Of a stretch of DNA of 34,490 nt, positions 14,560-22,513 are shown in pieces (positions within the stretch are counted from its first letter, which is position 1; each line of letters begins with the position of its first letter). This DNA is from Herbiconiux sp. GTDB lineage: Bacteria > Actinomycetota > Actinomycetes > Actinomycetales > Microbacteriaceae. Location: positions 1 to 34,490 of the forward strand of contig NZ_JAHFUW010000053.1 in assembly GCF_023264855.1 (NCBI RefSeq). The letters run 5' to 3'. The notes under the pieces were generated by a model. It had not been told where the DNA came from and made no database searches. It saw nothing but the letters and a program-made list of their open reading frames with translations. A program made the position numbers and the translations under genes.

Positions 14560-14565
14560 ACTCTA
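14560..14565 (-). promoter_or_regulatory. -10 box TAGAGT for the 63-aa gene
   Basis: On the minus strand TAGAGT ends 7 nt before ATG 14552, the leaderless spacing. Confidence 0.5.
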
Positions 14566-14662
14566 CCGGGCTCGTGAGGGCCGTGCGGATGCCGGGGGCA
14601 CTCGTGCCGCGCACGAGCGCTCCCGGGGCATCCGTTCGGCGCCGTTCGGGATGCGGCGTGCG

Positions 14663-15343
14663 TCAGAAGTCGAAGCCGCCACCGAAGTCGCCGCCACCAC
14701 CGAAGTCGCCGCCGCCGAAGTCACCGCTTCCGCCCGACCAGTCGCCGCCGCCGCCGTCGGCCGAGACGTCACCGGATGCGTCACCCGAGGCATCCGTGCC
14801 GCCCGCGTCACCGCTGCCGTCACCGGAGTCGCCTGAATCTCCCGAGTCGGCCGCCTGGTCGGTGGACGGGCCGGGGAGGAAGGCGCTGACCAGTGCCGAT
14901 CCGATCACGTAGCCGGCGATCGTGCCCATCATCGAGGAGGCGAGCATGCCGCCGAAGCCCATGCCGCCGCCACCGTTGCCGCCGTTCCCGTTCCCGTTGA
15001 AGGAGCGCTCGAGCGTTCCGGGCTGGCGGATCTCGGATCGGGTCGCCGACTGGGCGAGCGAGCGCGGGTCGTCGCCGCGCGGGGCGTCGCCCGCGGGGGC
15101 GTTCGCGCTCAGCTGCTGGAAGAGCAGCTGCCGCTGCTCGGGCGTGAGCTTGGTGAACGCCTCTTCGTGCACCTGCTCGATCGTCTCGGGCGGAGCGGTG
15201 CGCAACAGGTAGCGGTAGCGCTCGACGGCGATCTCGTCGTCGCTTCGAGCGGGGGTCGCGGCGGCCGGCGCGGTGGCGCGGGGCTGCGGCGTGTACTGCG
15301 GCTGCGGTTCTTCTCGGCCTAGCAGTCGGTCGAGGAATCCCAT
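14663..15343 (-). CDS. Hypothetical protein with Gly/Asp-rich C-terminus
   Basis: The 226-residue product begins MGFLDRLLGREEP, followed by a Pro/Gln/Ala-rich linker. Residues about 35-90 form a helical unit (IAVERYRYLLRTAPPETIEQVHEEAFTKLTPEQRQLLFQQL). A short Asn/Gly run leads into a hydrophobic piece, MLASSMMGTIAGYVIGSALVSAFL, that could be one membrane helix or a glycine-zipper segment. The tail is Ser/Asp/Gly repeats ending in (G)DFGGG units. The helical unit with a low-complexity Gly tail is common in actinobacteria, but I know no function for it. The start has GGAG about 9 nt upstream. The frame stays open far upstream through the next gene; that is a readthrough of high-GC sequence and not a fusion. 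Confidence 0.65.
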   Translation of the reverse strand: MGFLDRLLGREEPQPQYTPQPRATAPAAATPARSDDEIAVERYRYLLRTAPPETIEQVHEEAFTKLTPEQRQLLFQQLSANAPAGDAPRGDDPRSLAQSATRSEIRQPGTLERSFNGNGNGGNGGGGMGFGGMLASSMMGTIAGYVIGSALVSAFLPGPSTDQAADSGDSGDSGDGSGDAGGTDASGDASGDVSADGGGGDWSGGSGDFGGGDFGGGGDFGGGFDF

Positions 15344-15417
15344 GGTGATCGCTCCGATCTCAGGCGGCGCCGTGCGCGCCGTCGCTGACGTCCAGTCTCC
15401 CGGAGGCGACTGGAGAA

Positions 15418-16705
15418 TCACTGGGGGCCGGCCACGACCTCGCTGATCGTCTCGGGGCGGAAGCCCTTGCCGAGCAACCACGGCGCCACCCGCCGGATCG
15501 TCGGCACGATCACCCGGAGCGCCGCCCTCTGACCCGCGGTCGGCGGGTTGGCCAGCAGCGGCTTCTCGACCGGCCGCGCGATCGCCCGGTGCAACCGCAG
15601 CTGCACCGCCTGCATCGCGCGCACCGGCGGCAGCCGCCGGTGCTGCACGGCGGCGAGCATCCGCTCGGGCACGATGCCGTCGCGGCCTTCTCGCAGCGCC
15701 TCGACGAGCGTGTTCGCGGTGGCCACAGCATCCTGGATCGCGTAGTTCACCCCCACGCCGAACGCCGGCGACATGGCGTGCGCGGAATCGCCGATGCAGA
15801 GCAGGCCGGGGCGGTGCCACTGCTCGAGGCGGGAGACCTGCACCGAGAGCAGCTTCACCTGGTCCCAACTCTCGAGCGCGCCGACGACGGATGCCAGGGG
15901 CCGGGCCGCCTGGGCTAGCCTGTGCCGGAACGCGTCGAGGCCTTCTCGCCGGATCTGCTCGAAGTGGCCCTTCGGGATCACGGCGCCCGCCTGGTAGTGG
16001 TCGCGGCGGTCGATGGTGAGCACGAACGATCCGTGGTCGATGTAGGCGAGGGTCGACGGCGGCAGACTGGCCGGCTTGGGCAGCGCGAACCAGAGCACGT
16101 CGATCGGGATGCCGAACTCGCGCGGCTTGAGTCCGGTCGCAGCGCGAACGGTCGAGGTGCGGCCGTCGGCGGCGATCGTGAGGCCGGCGCGGATCTCGAC
16201 GTCGCCCGCGGCATCGGTGGCCGTGACCCCGGTGACGGCTGCGCCCGCGCGGCGGACGCCCGTGGCGCTGGTGCTCATCCGCAGGTCGAAGGTCGGGAAC
16301 TCCTGAGCCTTTGCAGCCAGGAAGTTCAGGAAGTCCCACTGCGGCATGAACGCCAGGAAGTCGTCGGGCGCCGGCAGCGCGCCGAAGTCGACGGCGTGGA
16401 TGCGCGTGCCGTTCACGACCACATCGAGCGTGCGCACCTCGCTGTGCGGGATGGTGAGGAACTCGTCGCGGAGCCCCAGCTGCCCGAGCAGCGCAAGGGT
16501 GGAGGGGTGGATGGTGGATGGTGTCGCCGCGGAAGTCGCGCAGGAAGTCGGCGTGCTTCTCGAGCACGACCACCCGCACCCCCGAGCGGGCGAGCAGATA
16601 CCCGAGCATCATCCCGGCGGGCCCGCCGCCCACGATGCACACCTCGGTCTCGACGACGCGCCCGCCGCCGCCCGCGCCGCCCGCGCCTTCCGATTCCCCC
16701 GTCAT
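15418..16705 (-). pseudogene. FAD-dependent monooxygenase (PHBH/UbiH type), broken by a 7-bp duplication
   Basis: From ATG 16703-16705 the reading frame gives a Gly-rich start, then TEVCIVGGGPAGMMLGYLLARSGVRVVVLEKHADF, the FAD-binding Rossmann motif, then FRGDTIH. At that point the frame is lost. The rest continues in another frame, from STLALLGQLGLRDEFL through the second FAD motif, LLCIGDSAHAMSPAFGVGVNYAIQDAVA, to the stop at 15418. Removing one of two adjacent copies of a 7-base unit at 16507-16520 restores GDTIHPSTLALL, exactly what the family shows. The joined product would be about 426 residues, a normal length. It would hydroxylate an aromatic or related substrate using FAD and NAD(P)H. 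The gene may be dead, may switch by slippage, or the extra unit may be a sequencing error. It is not part of a visible pathway. Confidence 0.85.
16507..16520 (+). repeat. Two 7-bp units GTGGATG causing a frameshift
   Basis: Units at 16507-16513 and 16514-16520 are identical and adjacent. On the coding (minus) strand they read CATCCAC twice. One unit too many shifts the monooxygenase out of frame; one unit fewer restores the conserved GDTIHPST motif. Confidence 0.85.
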
Positions 16706-16712
16706 GCGGCTC

Positions 16713-16718
16713 ACTCTA
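16713..16718 (-). promoter_or_regulatory. -10 box TAGAGT for the broken monooxygenase gene
   Basis: TAGAGT on the minus strand ends 7 nt before ATG 16705. It supports this ATG as the original start. Confidence 0.5.
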
Positions 16719-16785
16719 GGGCGCGGCATCCCGCGGCCTCCAGCCCCCGCCGCTCCGTTCGGCCTTCCGCGCGGTTCTCGGGGCG

Positions 16786-16858
16786 GTTCGCTCCAGCGAG
16801 TCTCAGGCCGAGCTCGTGCACTATGGCAGAGGTTCGCTTCAGACTCGCTGGAGTGAAC
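16786..16858 (-). repeat. 73-bp palindromic element E1
   Basis: The ends are inverted repeats: 16784-16803 pairs with 16841-16860 with one G-T pair (core CTCCAGCGAGTCT/AGACTCGCTGGAG). The middle carries CTCGTGCACTATGGC. A second copy, E2, lies 1 kb away in opposite orientation at about 90% identity. Together they flank the nuclease-like gene. The element contains GTCTCAGGCCG, the same 11-mer that opens the A-D repeats. The remainder of 16706-16955 holds the two promoters only. Confidence 0.85.
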
Positions 16859-16943
16859 CGCGTTCGAAATCCGTTCTCCACAGGCCCCGAATCGGCTCTC
16901 CACAGTTCGCCGGACCGACACACGAGCACTGCCAGCCGGCAGG

Positions 16944-16949
16944 CATTCT
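16944..16949 (+). promoter_or_regulatory. Possible -10 box CATTCT for the nuclease-like gene
   Basis: CATTCT ends 6 nt before ATG 16956. It is a poorer match to TANNNT than the others, but the spacing is right and no ribosome site is present. Confidence 0.3.
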
Positions 16950-16955
16950 CTGGGC

Positions 16956-17876
16956 ATGCACGTTCCCGAAGTCCTGTCCCGGATCGGTGGTGTCGCGAGC
17001 ACTGCGCAGTTGGCGGAGCACGGTTGCGGTGCGGCCGAGATCACACGCGCCGTCCGTGTCGGCTCGGTGCTGCGTGTGCGTCGTGGGTGGGTGGCCTTGC
17101 CGTCGGCGCCGGCCGCTGCCATCGCCGCCGTACGAGTCGGCGGCACCGTCAGCTGCATCTCGGTCCTTCGGCCGCTCGACGTGTGGTGCGTGCGTGATCG
17201 ACGACTGCACGTGCGAGTCGGCTCCTCGGCCGGCACCCTCGCATCGCCGTCTGATCGCCGAGTGCCCCTCGAGAACGCGGCGCGGCGCGGCATCGTGATC
17301 CACCGCTCCCGCTGGCCCGCGAGGAGCCCGACAGCAGGCGCACCCGCCGTCGATGACCTGGCAACAGCTCTCCGGCATGCTGTCGTGTGTCAGGGGCGGG
17401 ACGATGCCGTCGGATCGCTCGACTCCGCGCTCAATGGCGGGCTGATCCGGCTGTCCGGCCTCCGCGAGGCATTGAGCCCGTTGCCACTGAGTTATCGGAG
17501 ACTGCTCGATCTCGTCGACGGACGAGCGGACTCGGGCGTCGAGACGAAGGCGCGGCTCGGCCTGCGCGCCGTGAACATCGCCTGCCGCACGCAGGTCGCG
17601 ATCCCCGGAGTGGGAAGCGTCGACCTGCTCGTCGGCGAAAGGCTTGTGATCGAGCTCGACGGTGAAGAGTGGCACGCCGGAAGCGAGGCCTTCGCCGAAG
17701 ACCGGCGGCGCGACCTGCTTCTCGCCGCGCTCGGCTACCGCGTGCTCCGGCTCACGTACCAGCAGGTCATGTATCAGTGGCCGTCCGTGCTGGCCACGGT
17801 GGGCGGGCTGATCGCCGCGCGCGAGCACCACTGGCCCCGCGTCGGCGGAGGCAGCAGTTCACTCCGGCGAGTCTGA
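16956..17876 (+). CDS. AbiEi-antitoxin-like N-terminus with DUF559/Vsr-like nuclease domain
   Basis: The 306-residue product begins with a winged-helix-like part (VLSRIGGVASTAQLAEHGCGAAEITRAVRVGSVLRVRRGWVALP), typical of AbiEi_4-type N-termini. The C-terminal part from about residue 194 has ETKARLGLR, then VDLLVGERLVIELDGEEWH and AFAEDRRRDLLLAALGYRVLRLTYQQVM. This is the DUF559 pattern, distantly related to Vsr and other PD-(D/E)xK nucleases, with Glu196, Asp223 and Glu233/Asp235 as candidate catalytic residues. Such proteins are often many-copy in Microbacteriaceae; their role is not known, and no toxin partner is adjacent here. The last residues, SSLRRV, and the stop codon are supplied by palindrome E2, so the original C-terminus may have been replaced. 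Confidence 0.75.
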   Translation: MHVPEVLSRIGGVASTAQLAEHGCGAAEITRAVRVGSVLRVRRGWVALPSAPAAAIAAVRVGGTVSCISVLRPLDVWCVRDRRLHVRVGSSAGTLASPSDRRVPLENAARRGIVIHRSRWPARSPTAGAPAVDDLATALRHAVVCQGRDDAVGSLDSALNGGLIRLSGLREALSPLPLSYRRLLDLVDGRADSGVETKARLGLRAVNIACRTQVAIPGVGSVDLLVGERLVIELDGEEWHAGSEAFAEDRRRDLLLAALGYRVLRLTYQQVMYQWPSVLATVGGLIAAREHHWPRVGGGSSSLRRV

Positions 17877-17929
17877 GGCGAACCTCAGCCATAGTGCACG
17901 AGGTCGATCTGAGACTCGCTGGAGTGAAC
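17857..17929 (+). repeat. 73-bp palindromic element E2
   Basis: Arms 17857-17874 and 17912-17929 pair with one G-T position. Read on the minus strand it matches E1 with seven differences over 73 bases and no gaps, by hand alignment. The TGA of the nuclease-like gene (17874-17876) lies in its left arm. The sequence between 17930 and 17995 shows no gene. Confidence 0.85.
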
Positions 17930-17995
17930 GGCTCTCGCACCGTGAGCCGGGTGGCTGTCCCGGCTTGCGAGCGGTGCGGCGGCCGGGCGGTGCTT

Positions 17996-18098
17996 CGGGC
18001 GGCGGTGCGTCAGGCGGGCGGGGCGTCAGTTGGGCGGGCGGGGCAGGGCGTCGGGCGGCGTTGCGTCAGGCGGGCGGGGCGGGGCGTCAGGCGGGGAG
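17996..18098 (+). repeat. G-rich imperfect tandem repeat, period 56 bp
   Basis: CGGGCGGCG, TGCGTCAGGCGGGCGGGGCG and related words recur from 17996 and again from 18052. The plus strand contains GGGCGGGCGGGGCAGGG at 18032-18048, four G-runs with 1-2 nt loops, a strong G-quadruplex pattern. The stop codon of the methyltransferase (18087-18089, minus strand) lies inside the array. Confidence 0.7.
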
Positions 18099-19763
18099 GA
18101 GGATCGCGTCGGCGAGGAGGGAGCGGATGCTCGGGAGCAGTTCGGCGGTGAGCGCGGCCTCATCGACCGCGAGCACCTCGGCGAGCGCCCCGCAGATCGC
18201 GCGCACGCTGAGGTCGCCGTCGCAGGTTCCGATGAAGGCCGCGAGGCCGGTGTCCAGCGACACCGAACGGCCGAAGCCTCCGCCCTGGCGGAGGGTCATC
18301 ACGACCGGGTCTTCCTGTCCGGGCCAAAAGTGGCGCTCCTCCGTGATGTCGGAGGCGTACACGAGGGTGGCTCGCAGGAGCGCCTCGTCGTCGTGCCGCA
18401 CCGACCAGTCGTGTCCGTCGAGACAGGCGGCGACGTGGTCGCCCAGGCCGACGGGGTTGCTGCCGAGCCCCTCATCGAGCCGCTCGTAGCGCGCCAGTGT
18501 GGGCGCGCCCGCCGCCGGCCGGCGGAACAGCAGGTACCCGAATCCGACCTCGGTCACTCCACGATCGCGGAAGTCGTCCAGCCACGCGGCGTACAGCGCG
18601 TCGAACGCCGGCGTTCCGGGGCGTGTGCCGCCGTCGCGGATCCAGGTCTCGGCGTAGGTCGGCGCATCCTGCCGCTCCCGCTCGATCACCCAGACGTCGA
18701 GCGCGTGCTCCCCCGATCGGGGAACCCACGAGCGCACCCGCTCGAGCCCGTCCTGCCGGCCGACGGCACCGGATGCAGGGCCGGAGGCCGCAGCGTCACT
18801 GCCCGGTGCCGCCGCAGTGCCGGCCGAAGCCGACGCCGGAACAGCATCCCGGTACTCCCAGTTGCCGAGCAGTTGTGCGATGCCGCCGGGGCGCAAGTGC
18901 GCGCCGAGCTGACGCACCACCGACTCCACGAGCCCATCGCCCACGAGGCCGCCGTCGCGGTACTCGTACAGCGGCACCCCGTCTACCCGAGGCGTGATCA
19001 CGAACGGCGGGTTCGACACGATCCGGTCGAACTGCTCCCCCGCCACCGGCTCGAACAGGCTGCCGTGCCGGAACTCGATCGACTCCACCCGGTTCAGCCG
19101 GGCGTTGAACTCGGCCAGGGCCAGGGCCCGCCGCGAGATGTCGGTGGCTACCACGCGGCGCGCGAACCGGGCCGCGTGCAGGGCCTGGATGCCGCATCCG
19201 GTGCCGAGGTCGAGCACCGAGTCGACCGGGCTGGCGATCATCAGCCCGCTCAGGGTCATGGATGCTCCGCCCACGCCGAGCACGTGGTCTTCGTCGAGCG
19301 CACGACCGAGCGCTCCCTCGCCGAGGTCGGACACGATCCACCAGCTGCCGGCGCCGAGCGAGTCGACGAAACTGTAAGGACGCAGGTCGAGCAGCGCGCG
19401 CACGCGCGAGTCGTCGCCGAACGCCCCGCCGCCGAGCTCTGCGTCTCCGTCGACGATCCCCACGATCCCCAATTCCAGAGCACCCTGCACACCCGTCGCC
19501 GGAAGGGCGCCGCGCAGGTCGGCCACCGTCACCGAGTCGCCCAGCACGAACAGCCGCGCCAGCGTCTCCACAGGCCGGGGCACCGGCCGCTCCCCGTCGG
19601 CCGGCACGGCGAGCCGCCGCTCGAGCTCCCGCCGCGCCGGAAGCGTCTGCCCCCGGAACAGCGCGGCCGCCGCCGACGACCCCCAGATGCCGTCGAGCAC
19701 ATCCACGCGGTAGCGGGCGGCCGTGAGGTCTGCGTGCAGGTGGTCGATCGGTGCGGGGTTCAC
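18087..19763 (-). CDS. Class I SAM-dependent methyltransferase, HemK/RsmC-like
   Basis: The 558-residue product has three parts. Residues about 1-165 form an N-terminal domain with a winged-helix look (VTVADLRGALPATGVQGALELGIV), as in the DUF7059-type domain found before such methyltransferases. Residues 180-310 are the Rossmann methyltransferase: motif I DLGTGCGIQALHAA (185-198), an acidic post-I strand ATDIS, and the catalytic motif IV NPPF (251-254). NPPF/NPPY motifs methylate an amide or exocyclic amine, for example glutamine in release factors or adenine/guanine in nucleic acid. The last 200 residues are a further domain I do not recognise. GTG 19763 begins the conserved part; the frame is open far upstream, antisense to the esterase. 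The target cannot be named. Confidence 0.75.
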   Translation of the reverse strand: MNPAPIDHLHADLTAARYRVDVLDGIWGSSAAAALFRGQTLPARRELERRLAVPADGERPVPRPVETLARLFVLGDSVTVADLRGALPATGVQGALELGIVGIVDGDAELGGGAFGDDSRVRALLDLRPYSFVDSLGAGSWWIVSDLGEGALGRALDEDHVLGVGGASMTLSGLMIASPVDSVLDLGTGCGIQALHAARFARRVVATDISRRALALAEFNARLNRVESIEFRHGSLFEPVAGEQFDRIVSNPPFVITPRVDGVPLYEYRDGGLVGDGLVESVVRQLGAHLRPGGIAQLLGNWEYRDAVPASASAGTAAAPGSDAAASGPASGAVGRQDGLERVRSWVPRSGEHALDVWVIERERQDAPTYAETWIRDGGTRPGTPAFDALYAAWLDDFRDRGVTEVGFGYLLFRRPAAGAPTLARYERLDEGLGSNPVGLGDHVAACLDGHDWSVRHDDEALLRATLVYASDITEERHFWPGQEDPVVMTLRQGGGFGRSVSLDTGLAAFIGTCDGDLSVRAICGALAEVLAVDEAALTAELLPSIRSLLADAILLPA

Positions 19764-19880
19764 TCCCCTATTCAAGCGGCAATCGGATGCCGCGCCGACA
19801 GCCCGAACGACGTCGCAGCCGGGTGCCGACGCCGGGATGACCCCCGAGCAGGTCGCTGTCGGGGGAGCACACCGCCTCGC

Positions 19881-19886
19881 TACAGT
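19881..19886 (+). promoter_or_regulatory. -10 box TACAGT for the carboxylesterase gene
   Basis: TACAGT ends 6 nt before ATG 19893, the leaderless spacing, and decides this start within a long open frame. Confidence 0.5.
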
Positions 19887-19892
19887 GGCCTC

Positions 19893-21557
19893 ATGCCCCG
19901 CGTCACCGCAGATCCGCTCGTCGTCGACACCGCCACGGGAGCCGTGCGCGGCGCTCTCGCCGAAGGGATCCGCCGCTGGCGGGGCATCCCCTACGCCGCC
20001 GTGCCGGTCGGTCCGCTGCGGTTCGTCGCGCCGCAGCCGCCCGAGCCCTGGGACGGCATCCGCGACGCCCTCGCCTTCGGTGACGCGGCCCCCCAGCACG
20101 TCAACAAGGCGGTCACCCTGCCCGACGGCGTCGAGCAGTCCGAAGACTGCCTCACCCTCAACGTGCTCGCGCCGGCCGAGCCCGCCGCAGCCCCCGGTGA
20201 GCCGCTGCAGGACGCCGCGGCCGGGCATCCGGTTCTGGTGTGGATCCACGGCGGAGCCTACTTCGCCGGATCCAGCGCGCAGCCCCTCTTCGACGGAACG
20301 CACCTCGTGCAGAACGGCGACGTGGTCGTCGTCAGCGTGAACTACCGGCTCGGCGCACTCGGCTTCCTCGACTTCTCGGAATGGGCGGATGCCACGGCGC
20401 CCGACACCCGTTTCGACACCAATCTCGGCCTCCGCGACATCCTCGCCGCCCTGCGCTGGGTGCGCGAGAACATCGCGGCGTTCGGCGGCGACCCCGGCAA
20501 CGTGACCCTCTTCGGCGAATCGGCGGGCGGCGGCTGCGTCACGACGCTGCTCACCTCGCCGGCGGCGGCGGGCCTGTTCCACCGCGCGATCGCCGAGAGC
20601 TCGCCCGCCACCTCGGTGTACGGCCGGGAGCGCGCCCGGGCCGTGGCGCGCCGTTTCCTCGGCCTCGTCGGCATCGATCCGGATGCCGTGGACGGCCCGG
20701 CCGACGGCTCTCCCGCGACCCGGCCGACCGGCGCCTCGTCCGATGCGGCCGCATCCGCCAACCCCATTGCCCAGCTCCGGCGGCTCCCCGCCGACCGCCT
20801 CAGCCAGGCGGCGTTCGACCTGATCGGCGCGGTGGCGGCCGACTCCCCCGGAACCCTCGCGATCGCTCCGGTCGTCGACGGCGACATCGTTCCCGAGCAT
20901 CCGATCGACGCCTACCGCGCCGGAACCCAGCTGCCGATTCCGCTGATCATCGGCACGAACCGCGACGAGGCGTCGCTGTTCCGCCTGATGAAGTCGCCGC
21001 TGATGCCGATCACCGAGTCGTCGGTGCACGCCATGTTCGCCGAGATCAAGGCCGAGCGGCCCGACCTCGACGATGCCGAGACGCGGATCGAGACCGCCTA
21101 TCCGCACTTCCCGCAGCACCGCACTCCGGCCGAGCTCTCGCGCGACGCCGGTTTCCGGATGCCCTCGATCTGGCTCGCCGCAGCGCACAGCCGGGTCGCG
21201 CCGACGCGGATGTACCGCTTCGACCACTCGCCGCCCCTGCTGAAACTGCTGGGCATCGGCGCGACGCACGGCGCCGAGATCGCCTATGTGTTCGGAAATC
21301 TGAAGATCGCGAAGAAGGACTTCAGCTTCGACCTGGGCGGGCTCCCCGCAGCCCGCGCGCTCTCGGCGCTGATGCAGCACCGCTGGCTGGCCTACGCCCG
21401 CACGGGCGAGCCGGCCGGCGCCGACGGGTCGCCGTGGCCGCTGTACGACACCGCGACGCGCTCGACGCTGATCTTCGACCACGGCGAGACGGTGGCCGAC
21501 GACCCGGATGCCGCGATCCGCACGGCCTGGGGCGATGAGGTCATCGGCTTCTCCTGA
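19893..21557 (+). CDS. Type B carboxylesterase
   Basis: The 554-residue product matches type B carboxylesterases in length and motif order: GIPYAAVPVGPLRF near the start, EDCLTLNV (84-91), the oxyanion hole WIHGGAYFAGS (117-127), VVVVSVNYRLGALGFL, NLGLRDILAALRWVRENIAAFGGDP and the nucleophile elbow GESAGG with Ser210. The acid residue is probably in the GTNRDEA segment and the His in GATHGAEIAYVF. There is no signal peptide, so the enzyme should be cytosolic. It hydrolyses esters of unknown type. The insert with Ala/Ser/Thr-rich sequence near residues 270-290 is low in complexity. The gene is divergent from the methyltransferase, with 129 bp between starts. Confidence 0.85.
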   Translation: MPRVTADPLVVDTATGAVRGALAEGIRRWRGIPYAAVPVGPLRFVAPQPPEPWDGIRDALAFGDAAPQHVNKAVTLPDGVEQSEDCLTLNVLAPAEPAAAPGEPLQDAAAGHPVLVWIHGGAYFAGSSAQPLFDGTHLVQNGDVVVVSVNYRLGALGFLDFSEWADATAPDTRFDTNLGLRDILAALRWVRENIAAFGGDPGNVTLFGESAGGGCVTTLLTSPAAAGLFHRAIAESSPATSVYGRERARAVARRFLGLVGIDPDAVDGPADGSPATRPTGASSDAAASANPIAQLRRLPADRLSQAAFDLIGAVAADSPGTLAIAPVVDGDIVPEHPIDAYRAGTQLPIPLIIGTNRDEASLFRLMKSPLMPITESSVHAMFAEIKAERPDLDDAETRIETAYPHFPQHRTPAELSRDAGFRMPSIWLAAAHSRVAPTRMYRFDHSPPLLKLLGIGATHGAEIAYVFGNLKIAKKDFSFDLGGLPAARALSALMQHRWLAYARTGEPAGADGSPWPLYDTATRSTLIFDHGETVADDPDAAIRTAWGDEVIGFS

Positions 21558-21610
21558 GGTCGGCGTGCGTGCGGCCTGAGGTCCGCTTGGCGCGATCCGT
21601 CACCGTCGTC

Positions 21611-21619
21611 TGCGACAAT
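21611..21619 (+). promoter_or_regulatory. Possible extended -10 TGCGACAAT upstream of the HAD gene
   Basis: TGCGACAAT has the TGN extension and a fair -10 (GACAAT). It would give a leader of about 70 nt to GTG 21698, which contains the ribosome site GAGGAG at 21684-21689. No convincing -35 is seen. Confidence 0.35.
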
Positions 21620-21697
21620 CGGAGTTCCGCGCCTGCGAAAGCCGGCGCCCGCGCATCCGCGCACCGCTGCTTCCCCATCCGTAGAGGAGACACCCCT

Positions 21698-22459
21698 GTG
21701 ACGACGAACGTCCGCCTGGTCGCTTTCGACCTCGACGACACGCTTGCGCCCTCCAAGGCTCCGCTGGACCCGAAGATGGCCGCGATCCTCGTGCGCCTGC
21801 TCGATGAGGTACCCGTGTGCGTCATCTCGGGCGGTCAGATCGCCCAGTTCCGTTCGCAGCTGATCGCGAACCTGCCCGACTCGCCCGAGCAGCTCGAGCG
21901 CCTGCACCTCATGCCCACCTGCGGAACGCAGTACTACCGCTATGAAAGCGGCGCCTGGCAGCAGGTCTACGCCGAGAACCTCAGCGACGACGAGAAGACG
22001 CGGGCTCAGGATGCGGTGACGGCCAAGGCGAAAGAGCTCGGCTTCTGGGAGACCGACACCTGGGGCCCCGTGCTCGAAGACCGCGGCTCGCAGATCACGT
22101 TCTCGGCGCTCGGGCAGGATGCGCCGATCAGCGCGAAGTCGGTCTGGGACCCGACGGGCGAGAAGAAGGAAGCCCTGCGCGCCGCCGTCGCTCCCCTGGT
22201 GCCCGATCTCGAGGTGCGCTCGGGCGGGTCGACCTCGGTCGACATCACCCGCTTGGGCATCGACAAGGCCTACGGCATGAAGCGGCTGGCCGAGCTGACG
22301 GGCATCCCGCTCGACGCCATGCTCTTCGTGGGCGACCGCCTCGACGAGGGCGGCAACGACTACCCGGTGAAGGCGCTCGGGGTGCCGACGCGAGCCGTCG
22401 AGGGGTGGCACGACACAGCCGCCGTGGTCGAGGAGTTCCTGGCCGCGCGCCAGGGCTGA
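21698..22459 (+). CDS. HAD-IIB family hydrolase (phosphomannomutase/sugar-phosphatase type)
   Basis: The 253-residue product carries HAD motif I as AFDLDDTLAP with Asp11 and Asp13, motif II in VISGGQ, a conserved Lys before the C-terminal part (GIDKAYGMKRLAELTG), and motif IV FVGDRLDEGGNDYP. The cap between motifs II and III is of the C2B type, so substrates are likely sugar phosphates; eukaryotic-type phosphomannomutase shares this layout. The GTG start is chosen for GAGGAG 8 nt upstream and because the protein core begins within six residues. The pentapeptide-repeat gene follows 54 bp after the stop and may be cotranscribed. Confidence 0.8.
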   Translation: MTTNVRLVAFDLDDTLAPSKAPLDPKMAAILVRLLDEVPVCVISGGQIAQFRSQLIANLPDSPEQLERLHLMPTCGTQYYRYESGAWQQVYAENLSDDEKTRAQDAVTAKAKELGFWETDTWGPVLEDRGSQITFSALGQDAPISAKSVWDPTGEKKEALRAAVAPLVPDLEVRSGGSTSVDITRLGIDKAYGMKRLAELTGIPLDAMLFVGDRLDEGGNDYPVKALGVPTRAVEGWHDTAAVVEEFLAARQG

Positions 22460-22513
22460 GCCCACCACCCGCCCGCCGGCCCCACCAGCCGCCGCCCCCG
22501 ACCGAGACCCGCC

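Noticed and set aside
14663-17293. Apparent 876-residue fusion of the monooxygenase region and the Gly/Asp-rich protein
   Set aside because: The middle section is the wrong frame of the monooxygenase and is rich in Arg/Ala/Pro. Each part has its own start signals, so this is not a real fusion.
16956-17876. AbiE toxin-antitoxin system
   Set aside because: The N-terminus resembles AbiEi, but no AbiEii nucleotidyltransferase gene is adjacent, and the C-terminus is of DUF559 type.
18087-21482. Very long minus-strand frame antisense to the esterase and continuous with the methyltransferase
   Set aside because: Only the part from 19763 downstream shows methyltransferase motifs; the upstream part is Arg/Gly/Asp-rich and antisense to a clear carboxylesterase with catalytic motifs. 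It is a product of high GC content.
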